Shown here piece by piece: positions 8,809 through 17,919 of a stretch of DNA of 64,000 nucleotides (position 1 is the first letter of the stretch; each line of letters opens with the position of its first letter). The translations under genes and the position numbers were made by a program. Under the pieces are notes generated by a model. It did no database searches. It was not told where the DNA came from and saw only the letters and a program-made list of their open reading frames with translations. Origin of the DNA: Hypericum androsaemum (taxonomy: Eukaryota; Streptophyta; Magnoliopsida; Malpighiales; Hypericaceae); the NCBI GenBank assembly GCA_963995505.1, contig OZ023181.1:16860221-16924220 (forward strand), written 5' to 3'.

Positions 8809-11475
8809 ATGCCCCGAACTCGTTCCACCAACAACCGACCGGTGGAAATAGAAGTGGACATTGGATACTTGGAAAGGACATTGCGACAAGAGCAAAGAAT
8901 TCAAGCAAGGATGAACGCACAAGGAGATGCGCAAGGAGTTGGAGTTCCTCGAAGGTCTCTCATGGACTATGCTAGGCCCACCTTGAGAGGGGCAATGTCT
9001 GGAGTTCCTAGGCCTGTTATTCAAGCTAACACCTTCGAGATCAAGCCAGCGGTGATTCACATGCTCCAAGCTTCGGTCGAATTCTATGGATTACCGAATG
9101 AAGATCCCAACGACCATATTGCTAATTTTCTAGAGATAGCCGACACCTTCAAGCACGATGGAGCTACCGATGATGCTGTGAAGCTTAGGTTGTTCCCATT
9201 TACCTTGAAGGACAAAGCAAAGATATGGTATAAGGATCTGGTTGGGACAACAATTACGACATGGGAGGAGCTAGCTAATGCATTCCTTGACAAGTATTTT
9301 CCCTTCTCCAAGACAAATAGACTCGTGAAGGAGATTAACAACTTCCAACAATTCGAGAATGAGTCGTTGAGTGAAGCTTGGGAAAGATTCAAGGGATTAC
9401 AAAGGAGTTGTCCACACCACAATATACCAGAGGAGTCTTTACTCCAAACTTTCTACTTTGGACTTGGACCCTCTACAAGGGGGACGGTTGATGCTGCCTC
9501 TAATGGATCCTTTTTTAGAAGAGAGAGGGATGATGCCTACCACATCGTGGAAGAATTAGCAGCTACAAACATCCTTATGGCTAATGAGAGAGCTAGGCTA
9601 CCGAGAAAGGAGCAAGTAGAAGTGATTAATGTTGACATTGCCTCCTCAATTCAAGCTCAATTGTCTTTATTAGCAAAGCAAGTGAAGGAATTAAGCTTGA
9701 ACAAAAGCAATGTGGCTGCTGTGCAAACAAATTGTGAAGTTTGTGGCAATGTTGGCCATGAGATGAATGAGTGTGCTATGTTGGGCTCCTCTATGGAGCA
9801 AGTGAATTTCGTGGGTGGCCAAGGGCAAGGAGCAAATAGGATGGGAAACAACCCATATTTCTCTACTTACAATCCCGGCTGGAGAAATCACCCGAACTTC
9901 TCCTGGAGGGGTACCGGAGCAAGTAGTGGAGATAACATGGCAATTGTTCCGAATAAGGGACTTCCTCTTCATAATGCACAACAAGGGCCTCCTCCGGGTT
10001 TCCAACCACGTTTCTCTTTGATGGATCGGATGGGAACTATTGAGGAGAGGTTTGACAAGATGGAAAAATTTATGCAAGAAGTCGGAGGGGTGGTTAGCCA
10101 ACAAGGCAAAATTTTGGCCGTCATACAACAACAAGCATCAAGGCAAGATAACCTTGAAAAAATCCTCAAGGGTCAAGCAACCGCCATGCATAATATGGAG
10201 AGGCAACTTGGGCAAATAGCAAATGCAAGTGCCCACAGAGCGTCTGGTTCTCTTCCTAGCTCCACGGAAGTGTATCCTCGAGGAAATGTGAGTGCAATTT
10301 CTTTGAGGAGTGGTAAGGAAATAGCCTCTCAAGAGGCAACCCGGAAGAACAATGACGATCCTATGGAAGCCATTGAGGGGGAGAAAGAAGTTGAGGCAGA
10401 GAGAGAGAGAAGTCACCCGGTTGAGAGTGCTGAAGAAGAAGAAGTCTACGTGCCACCACCACCTAAAGCTCCTCCACTACCATTCCCTCAAAGAGTGAAG
10501 AAGAAGAATGTGATGGATGACAAGTTTATTGGCTTCATGGAGAAGATGAAGAACATCCAGATCAGTGTTTCTTTTCTTGAGATGTTGGATCAATTACCAC
10601 AATACTCGAAGTTTCTCAAGGAACTCATCACTAAGAAGAGGAAGTGGAAAGATGGAGAGACGGTAGCCCTCACGGAGAAGTGTAGCTCTCTCATCTCTAA
10701 GGATCTCCCAACAAAGCTAAAGGACCTGGGGAGTTTTACTATTCCTGGTTTTGTTGGTGATGTTGAGTTTCCCAAGTGCTTATGTGATTTAGGCGCTAGC
10801 ATTAACTTGATGCCTTTGTCTATTATGAGAAGACTTGGCTTGAGTGAGGTGAAACCCACTTCTATGCGTCTCCAATTGGCGGACCAAACCATAAAGAGGC
10901 CATTCGGGGTTGTGGAGGATGTCTTGTTGAAGATTGATAAGTTTATCTTCCCCGTGGACTTTGTGGTGTTGGATTACGAAGAGGACAAGAGTTGTCCACT
11001 AATTCTTGGCCGACCGTTTCTCAACACGGCATGTGCCTTAGTAGACGTACATGAAGGAAGATTGGTCCTCCGAGTAGGGGAGGAGAAAGTAGAGTTCAAG
11101 ATGTCCAATGCAATGAGGCACCCTCTTGATGAAGGCGTATGCATGAAGATTGATATGGTTGAAGATCGTGTCCTCAAGTTGGGCGAGGAGAGTACGAAAA
11201 AGAAACATGATGCCCACATCGTGAAGAAGGAATTCAAGGAGGGTCATCAAGTGTTACTTTACAACTCTCGGTTAAAACTTTTTCTGAGAAAACACAAGTC
11301 CAAATGGAGTGGACCTTTCAAGGTGGTAAAAGTTTTTCCATTTGGAACCCTCAAATTGGAAAGAAGTAACGGAGGAGTCTTCAAGGTGAATGGCCAAAGG
11401 TGCAAGATTTGCCTTGATGGCAATATGGAACGACAAGCGGAGGTGCAACCCATGACTTCACCCTCCGGAGCATAA
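8809..11475 (+). CDS. Gag-protease polyprotein fused in frame to an integrase C-terminal tail
   Basis: First ATG of the frame at 8809 gives 888 residues; TTG at 8782 would add nine. Gag capsid-like region about residues 55-225 (FYGLPNEDPNDHIANFLE, IWYKDL, FERFK-like WERFKGLQRSCP). CCHC zinc knuckle CEVCGNVGHEMNEC near residue 310. Coiled-coil-like segment about 400-470. Retropepsin near 655-770 with CDLGASINLMPLS and PLILGRPFLNTA. The last about 75 residues (GHQVLLYNSRLKLF ... KWSGPFKV) are the segment that normally follows the integrase core. RT, RNase H and the integrase core are thus missing by an in-frame deletion, with the frame intact. It would make capsid and protease only. Confidence 0.9.
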   Translation: MPRTRSTNNRPVEIEVDIGYLERTLRQEQRIQARMNAQGDAQGVGVPRRSLMDYARPTLRGAMSGVPRPVIQANTFEIKPAVIHMLQASVEFYGLPNEDPNDHIANFLEIADTFKHDGATDDAVKLRLFPFTLKDKAKIWYKDLVGTTITTWEELANAFLDKYFPFSKTNRLVKEINNFQQFENESLSEAWERFKGLQRSCPHHNIPEESLLQTFYFGLGPSTRGTVDAASNGSFFRRERDDAYHIVEELAATNILMANERARLPRKEQVEVINVDIASSIQAQLSLLAKQVKELSLNKSNVAAVQTNCEVCGNVGHEMNECAMLGSSMEQVNFVGGQGQGANRMGNNPYFSTYNPGWRNHPNFSWRGTGASSGDNMAIVPNKGLPLHNAQQGPPPGFQPRFSLMDRMGTIEERFDKMEKFMQEVGGVVSQQGKILAVIQQQASRQDNLEKILKGQATAMHNMERQLGQIANASAHRASGSLPSSTEVYPRGNVSAISLRSGKEIASQEATRKNNDDPMEAIEGEKEVEAERERSHPVESAEEEEVYVPPPPKAPPLPFPQRVKKKNVMDDKFIGFMEKMKNIQISVSFLEMLDQLPQYSKFLKELITKKRKWKDGETVALTEKCSSLISKDLPTKLKDLGSFTIPGFVGDVEFPKCLCDLGASINLMPLSIMRRLGLSEVKPTSMRLQLADQTIKRPFGVVEDVLLKIDKFIFPVDFVVLDYEEDKSCPLILGRPFLNTACALVDVHEGRLVLRVGEEKVEFKMSNAMRHPLDEGVCMKIDMVEDRVLKLGEESTKKKHDAHIVKKEFKEGHQVLLYNSRLKLFLRKHKSKWSGPFKVVKVFPFGTLKLERSNGGVFKVNGQRCKICLDGNMERQAEVQPMTSPSGA

Positions 11476-13416
11476 AAAAGGAGAGTAAAGTCAAGCTAAC
11501 GACTATAACTTAGCATGGTTTTGTATTGTCCTTATATTGTCATAGTGTAAATGTGTTTTTCTTATTACGTTTGTTCTTATTCGGGTATGATTTTGAAGCA
11601 TTAGTTTATGCTTATGTGATATCTTTTGAATTTTGAAGGTCGTCTCAAGGATTTGCGAATACATTATGGATGATTGGAAGCTCATCAAGGGAAGAGGACG
11701 AGTTGGAAAAGTTCAAAAAAAAATGAAAACAAGTTGAAGATGCAGCTACAGGCGTGGCTTTTAGAGGCCACCTTGGTGGCAACTCTCAGTTTTAATTTTC
11801 ATCCCATTTTTTTTTAATCCGACCCCCCATCTTTAGACCTCATATCTTGTTCTTCATGTTTGATTGATGTTCTTGCTTGGTTCTTATTGCATTTGTTAGT
11901 ATAGTTTAATTATTTAGATGTATGTGTGCTCCCTACACCTTGAGGACAAGGTGTTCTTCAAGTGTGGGGGTGTGGTTCCACTTAGGAATCCTTTGTATGT
12001 TTAGATCTAGTTTGTCTTGTTTAGGCAATGATTTGGCATGAATTTTCAAAATTTGACCCCCCTTCAAAATTCCTTAACTTGTGTTAGAAGCTTACCACAC
12101 ACCTAGTTAGGAAATGAACTCAAGCACAAGGCCTAAGAACTTGTAGAAACCTCACCCTCGGTTGTTTAGACTCGTGGTCTCACTTTGTAGATTAGACTAG
12201 AGGGTTGATGAGTGACCTTGTGAGGAACTTTGAGCCGAAGGAGGAGACAACCGTCTTCATTTATTCATGAGGTGCCTACATGAGTTCGGTTGATCGAGGT
12301 ATCCTACTAGTACTTTACATGGTCTTGGTTGTGTGGCGTTAGTGAATGACGGGGGCTAATCCTTTGAAATTGAGCCTAGAGCTTGAGAGCCAAGAACCTT
12401 CACATCTATTGCTTTAACCCATTGATCCTAGCCATTCATTGATCATATTATATGTATACCAACTTTAAGCCTTATATCCACCATCTTCCCGACCTTTGGT
12501 CATCCGATCCAAGGATACATAAGTTTACATTTTTTGGGGGATATGATATGTATTGGATTTTGTTGGTAGCTTTATGGGTTACTTCATTGGGAATTTGGGT
12601 AATCGAGAGGCCATACAAAGAAGCCGAGTTTTTGCCTAGAAAATGCCAAGTTTGTGTTTGTGTTTGTATTTGTAGAAAGAAAAAAAAAGAGAGAGAAAGA
12701 AAAAAAAAGAAAAGAAAAAAAAAGAGAAAGAAAGAAAGAAGAAAAAAGAAAGAAGAAAAGAAAAGAAAAGAAAGAAAGAAAAGTGAATGTTGAATAAGGC
12801 ATTTATAATTGGCATAACTCGTGCTACGCGGTCTTAGGAAATGGGTAAATTTTGGGAGTGTGCTTTAGCTATTTATGGTGAAGATGTTTAGAATAGACGA
12901 GTGACTAGAGTACTTTTGTAACATGTCCTCGGATTGGGTGGTTTAACTACTATCCATACATATTTCCTCACTTTTACCTTAGCCCTATTACAACCCGATT
13001 GAAAGCTCCTGGTTCACGAGCAACCACACGACTTTGAGACACTGTTGAGTATGACGTAGGATACTTTGAAAGACATCGATCATGTATGCGAGAGATAGGA
13101 AGTTGGCTACTTACCAATCGTGAGCTAAAAATTTCTGAACCTCTAAGTGGTTAACTTTCTAGTGTCTTTTACATAGCGATAACACTTGGTTAAACCATCG
13201 AGTGGTAAGGTGTCTACCGGTTCTTACTCTTTGTGTTTGGGTTGATGTACTAGCTAGGTTGTGTGATGATTTTTTTTATGTGAGTTTGAGATTTTGAGAG
13301 GGGAGTTAAATCGTGAATTGATCATGCCTTGTCTTGTCCTAATCATGTTTTCTTTCTTATGTGATTGTGATTGTGATTATGTTTGTATGAGTATTGCTTG
13401 GGAACAAGCAATGATT
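11476..13416 (+). other. Long non-coding 3' internal region of the Athila-like element
   Basis: About 1.9 kb with no convincing ORF. Near 11955-11976 is a second polypurine-like motif, CAAGTGTGGGGGTG, preceded by TTGAGGACAAGGTG and identical to the real tract at 13417-13430. Long 3' non-coding tracts, sometimes with env-like ORFs, are known in Athila elements; no env-like ORF is visible here. Confidence 0.75.
12670..12784 (+). repeat. Polypurine simple repeat (GAAA/GAAAA-rich)
   Basis: About 110 bases of almost pure A and G (AAAGAGAGAGAAAG and GAAAGAAAG words). A lysine/glutamate-rich reading frame runs across it, but that is an effect of base composition. It lies inside the element's non-coding region. 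Confidence 0.9.
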
Positions 13417-13430
13417 CAAGTGTGGGGGTG

Positions 13431-14988
13431 TGATGAGTGTGAAAACACTCTATCATCTATGTATGTTTTAGTGTTGATTTTCTGTTGTTTCTAGTGTTGT
13501 TGTGTGTTATTTATCATTGTATTTGTATATATCGTACTTTGAACGTTTTAGTGTAGTTCTTGTGATTTTTCTTAAGTTTCGTTCATGTTTATTTCTAGGA
13601 GGCTTTGTGGTGATGCGGGGAGGACATTGGTTCATTTTGGAGCGTGTCAAAGGCGATCGGATCAGCCTTGAAGAATGGTGCACGATCGGGACGGCGACGA
13701 TATTGAGTAGACTGACCTCAAGTGACTCAAATAAAGATAACTTTTTCATACGACGTCCAATAGGCGGTTCTAGAAAGAAGACATCCGTGGCTACAACTTT
13801 GTTTCTTTGGTCTTCTTCAAATTCGAAGTCTAAGGGGGTCAAAAATACATATGAAGTCAAGATTCAAATCTGAGGACTCGCCTAACCGAAATCTGCCGAA
13901 ATTCATGGCCCGTTCCAGGACCATTCCGGAATTTGCCATGACGTTTCTTAGCTGCCATTCCACCACTTCTTGGCTGGAATTCCACTACCAAACTCCCCAT
14001 ACTCCACTACCTTCCATTGTCCCCCACTACTTTCCATTGTCTCCCACTACTTCCACCTTCCCACACACTTCTCCACTAATCTCCCTCTTGGACCAAAAAC
14101 GTGGCTGCCCTCCCTCTTCCAACAAAATCCGTGGCTCACCATTGAAGAGGAGAAGAAGAGAAAAACGTGGCCAAGAGAGGAAGCTAGGAGAGGAAGCCGT
14201 TGTGGAAGCTTGTGTAGGGAACTTGAAGGAAGAATATTGGATGCTTGAAGACCATATTGAGCTTTCCCTTACTCTCTCTTTTAATGTTCTTGCTTTGCTT
14301 GCTTTGTTCAATGGATGTGTTGTGTTGTTTGTTGAATATGAGTGAGTAGTTCATTTGTGGGTTAGGTGCCTTGATGACATCTACCTAGCCTATGGTTTAA
14401 TGGGGTTAATATGTTAAGGTTTATGAACTAGTTAATGTGTTTAATGCTTAATCTTGCTTGATCACCTTGATTATGAACTAAGTTAATGTTAATCACCGAG
14501 AGGGATTAGGATTAACAGACCATTTAACTAGTTAACTAGTTGTCTATTGAAGAGGGATCTCTTTAGGTGGTTAGTTGTCCAAATGATGGTAATTATAGTT
14601 AGTGATTAGTTAGATTAGATGGCTAATTTGTCGCGAGAGCGTGGTTAGTTCATCTAAGTCTAGTTAAGAATCGATTTAGACTAGTTTGTCGCGAGAGCGT
14701 TGATTAGTTGCCTTCGAAACATTCGGACCACAACACGAACTTAATCAACCCCATATGCCATTTGGTTATTTAGTTGTCATTGGCATCAAGCCCACTCTTT
14801 CCTTTATTGTTTAAATCTTCTTGTAGTTTAGTCGTTGTAGTAACAAATTCGTGTTTGGAATTGACACCTCCATTTCTTATTGTCCTAAACTAGTGGTAAA
14901 GTCGAGTTTGCGGCCTAGCTTAGTCCTTGTGGGACGACAATCCCGTACTTACTCATTATTGCAAGAGGGGTGAAAATCCCTCCTTTCA
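13431..14988 (+). repeat. 3' LTR of the Athila-like element (1,558 bp)
   Basis: Starts TGATGAGTGTG directly after CAAGTGTGGGGGTG and ends CCTCCTTTCA, followed by target duplication GGCAA. It is the longer LTR: its 13870-14293 segment has no counterpart in the 5' LTR. That segment holds a frame (13851-14345) which I treat as chance. Confidence 0.9.
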
Positions 14989-14990
14989 GG

Positions 14991-15375
14991 CAACCATATC
15001 ATATCAGACCAACCTCATCGGCCAAATAGTTCTGCCCGCCGTAGATAACCATATCATATCAGACCAACCTCATCGGCCAAATAGTTCTGCCCGCCGTAGG
15101 CAACCATATCATATCAGACCAACCTCATCGGCCAAATAGTTCTGCCCGCCGTAGGCAACCATATCATATCAGACCAACCTCATCGGCCAAATAGTTCTGC
15201 CCGCCGTAGGCAACCATATCATATCAGACGAACCTCATCGGCCAAATAGTTCTGCCCGCCGTAGGCAACCATATCATATCAGACCAACCTTATCGGCCAA
15301 ATAGTTCTGCCCGCCGTAGGCAACCATATCATATCAGACTAACGTCATCGGCCAAATAGTTCTGCCTGCCGTAGG
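14991..15375. repeat. Seven tandem copies of a 55-bp unit
   Basis: Units start at 14991, 15046, 15101, 15156, 15211, 15266 and 15321, each exactly 55 bp. They begin CAACCATATCATATCAGAC and end CTGCCCGCCGTAGG, with 0-4 changes each; a partial eighth follows. One diverged unit remains at about 7450-7516, left of the nested element, so the Athila-like insertion cut the array. The array belongs to the outer LTR. Confidence 0.95.
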
Positions 15376-15390
15376 CAGCCATATCACATA

Positions 15391-16880
15391 GCGGAGCTTT
15401 CTATATCATATAGTTATTCGTATCACACAAATTTATAGGCTCCAAACGAATCAAATACGTCCAATGAACAAACCAACATCTCCAGTGCCCACTCGAGGCC
15501 AAATTAAGCAAATACTTACAAATCCTAATGTCACATCATAATGCTCATATGAAAAATGCACAATATGCACTAACAATATCATATTCAAATCATAACAAAT
15601 AAATAGAGTGCGCCAAAGAAAGCACGAGTCACATATTATTTATTTACCATTTGAGTTTTTCCAAATCGTCTGATAACATAGCTTTTCCATTATTCGTCTT
15701 CCCTTTTTAACCGAGTCCTCCACGTTCAACGCTGTGCTCAACCTCTCAAAATACAACATCATCATGTAGGCAACTCAATTCTAACTTGTCGTAATTCAAA
15801 TGCAAATTTTCTATTCGAAATATATTATTCTCGGTCATCTCAAAAGTTTCCTGATCCATAATCATTGACCATACTTACTATTTTAATGACCAATTTATCT
15901 TCTGTGCACATCTTATTCTTACGGTTTATACTTTTCTATATGTTAGAGCTTAACCATTTAAATTTCCTTTTCAATTCATGGCCACATATTTACGTAACTA
16001 TGAATAATTTAATCGTAAAGTTCATCTTCCCTTTACAACTTTATAATTTTGTTTTCCTTTTTCTCACTCAGCAACCATTGCCTCTCCTTCGTATTTTCTT
16101 TTAACTTCTTTCATTTGATCTTACAAACAGTTTCATTATTGTAGCTTGTTTAATTCAAATCAGAAACTTATCTGATTAAATAAATTAATCTAATTTATTA
16201 CTTTCACATATACTTTTTAATTAAACAATATTTCATCTAATTTAATAGTAGTTCACACCCACGGATGTTAACTATAAGTAAGTAATTCATAATCAATCAT
16301 TCTTAGTTAATAAACATAAGCGCTTACCTTAATAGATTTTCTTCTCCTTTCTTTCTTTCTCTATTTGTTTGTCTTTCTTTCTTTCTTTCTTTTTCCTTTT
16401 CCGGTTTTCCTTCTGTTTATTTATTTATTTTTGGGTCATGTTTCACTGAAAAGATTAAACCAAGCAAACTTATACTCCTTACGGAAAATTTCCACCGCCT
16501 GATTTTTACCTTTATCCCTTTGCCTTGTTTGGTGTCAATTGCCAAGTCAAGCCACGTTTTCATTTTTTTCTATCGCCTTGCCACGTTTCTGTCCTTTTAA
16601 TTATAGTTAGTCTCAATTTTTGTTAAGCTTAATTGTATTTAATTTAAATCTTTAATTTAATTTTTTTATCAATTAAATTATGATACTAATGCTTGAATTC
16701 GTTCATTAGTTCTGATATCTCCTCATATTGAAGATTAGCTCAAATAAGCCATCGGTCCAAATCATATCTCACATAATTGTTTGAATGTCTCGATCACTAA
16801 TTTATATTATTATTTTATAATATAGTATATTATTATCTTACTGAACGAGTTAATTTTCTCGATTAAATTCAACTAAGTTT
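15391..16880. other. AT-rich remainder of the outer LTR
   Basis: About 1.5 kb with no supported gene; short frames such as 15865-16104 look random. A CT-rich microsatellite (TTTC/CTTT repeats) occupies about 16345-16396. The segment ends in the LTR terminus GGGTATTACA at 16903. Confidence 0.7.
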
Positions 16881-16903
16881 ATTTTTCATTGTCGGGTATT
16901 ACA

Positions 16904-17119
16904 TTGAGACGCCGGAAGGTGCAAAGCAAGGAGTAGGTCGGCGGAGTGGTAGTCAAGGTCGGGCTCGCTACGCCTTACATGCCACATCGGCGATGGCCCG
17001 GGTCCTAGTGGCGAGGATGTTGGGATCGGAGAGGCGGGGGCTTTGGCTGCAACCGTCGCCGCCAGGTAGCCGCAACTAATCTTTCTCGGTGGCTGCTCTT
17101 CCTCAGTCCTCGACGTCAT
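16904..17119 (-). pseudogene. 5' part of the split host gene, with its start codon and CT-rich leader
   Basis: ATG at 17119 on the minus strand opens 72 codons: an acidic start (MTSRTEEEQPPRK), an alanine/proline-rich stretch (AATVAAKAPASPIP), then HLPASQ, ending in the target duplication of the nested LTR. Upstream (17120-17260) is a CT-rich, TC-box-like leader (on this strand CTCTCTCTCC and TTTTCTCTC words) typical of plant promoters and 5' UTRs, which supports a genuine start. The frame continues exactly at 6785. Beyond the insertion only LTR codons follow, so the present product would be truncated. Function not recognised. Confidence 0.6.
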
Positions 17120-17700
17120 CTTCCTGGTTGGGAGAGAGGATGAGGGAAAGCGGGGAGAGAGACAGAGAAAAAGGAGGAGAGAGAAGGAAGAGAGAAAAGA
17201 TGGAGGGAGGCTAAAAGTCGAAAATACCCCGCGTGAATTTCAACCGTTAGATATTCCACATAACTTAAAATATCTAATCCAATGGCTGTACAATCATCCC
17301 GACGGTACAGGCCTTTTTAATACAGCCCGTACCCAATCCGTTGCTCCCTTTTGCATACAGATTTTTCGATTTGAAGTATTAATAACTCCCCTATTAGAAA
17401 GTTCATAAAAATGCTGAGTTTTTATTAAATTATTTGATTTCCAAGTTTCATTTCAAATTAGGATAAGACCAGATACATTTTGTTTGGTTTTTTTCGTATG
17501 TTATTTAAACCCACTAGACCAAGTGATGTAGATTCAATTCAGATAAGAATTTTAAAATGTGTCAAAAAATTTCGAACAAATATATAACACTGATTGTTCT
17601 AAAAAATTTAAATTTGGAAAATAATTAAACTAAAATAAGTCAGCAATAATAGCAACAGTTTCAAAAAAAAAACAATAATAGCAACGACCAGCTACATTAC

Positions 17701-17815
17701 CCACGTGCTAGTTGATTTAGTGGTCACGCCTCTGTCAGGTAGTCAAGTTGATTCTTTCTTTCCAATTACGTCATTGCATGGGTAAGGATTTCTTTCGTTC
17801 ATAGAATATAAATTA
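17701..17815 (+). promoter_or_regulatory. Promoter of P450 gene 1: G-box, W-box core and TATA box
   Basis: CCACGTGC at 17701-17708 contains a G-box (CACGTG). AGTCAA at 17741-17746 is a W-box core read on the minus strand (TTGACT). TATAAAT at 17807-17813 lies about 107 bp before the ATG. The same G-box to W-box arrangement, with spacing differing by about one base, stands before P450 gene 5 (60403 and 60443). Such sites are known for bZIP/bHLH and WRKY factors; their use here is inferred. Confidence 0.55.
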
Positions 17816-17919
17816 TTCCACCATTTCTCCCAAAAGTACAAACCTTCAAAGCTTATAATAAGTAAAAAAGCCAGATCAAAAGAGAAATCCTCAAAACTCA
17901 CAAAAAAAATTAAAATAAA

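Larger units (their letters stand above)
7520..14988 (+). mobile_element. Non-autonomous Athila-like Ty3/Gypsy element, full length with both LTRs
   Basis: Complete 7.47-kb element. It has a 5-bp target duplication GGCAA (7515-7519 and 14989-14993), LTRs with TGATGA...CA ends, a tRNA-Asp primer-binding site, one long ORF, and a polypurine tract CAAGTGTGGGGGTG just before the 3' LTR. The ORF has gag, protease and only the tail of integrase; RT, RNase H and the integrase core are absent. It would need enzymes supplied by a relative. It sits inside the 55-bp tandem array of the surrounding LTR, which dates it as the younger insertion. Confidence 0.9.
6788..16903 (+). mobile_element. Large LTR (probable solo LTR, about 2.6 kb) interrupted by a nested element
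   Basis: The unit starts TGTCACGACCCGAATCTG at 6788 and ends GTCGGGTATTACA at 16903, ends typical of plant Gypsy LTRs. It is flanked by TTGCG (6783-6787) and TTGAG (16904-16908), a 4-of-5 target duplication. Removing the nested element 7520-14988 and one GGCAA leaves about 2.6 kb with no gag or pol, so a solo LTR from LTR-LTR recombination is the simplest reading. It carries a 55-bp tandem array. Strand is inferred from TG...CA ends only and could be either way. Confidence 0.7.

Noticed and set aside
12452..12793. Lys/Glu-rich and antisense Phe/Ser-rich frames
   Set aside because: They come from the A/G simple repeat in the non-coding part of the Athila-like element.
11476..13416. A possible env-like gene in the Athila-like element
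   Set aside because: No frame above about 115 codons, no signal peptide or transmembrane pattern that is not low-complexity.
13851..14345. 164-codon frame in the 3' LTR
   Set aside because: It lies in a His/Thr/Pro-rich LTR stretch, matches no domain, and the other LTR lacks most of it.
14991..15375. Regular direct repeats that could suggest a CRISPR array
   Set aside because: The 55-bp units are contiguous with no variable spacers, there are no cas genes, and the setting is a plant LTR.
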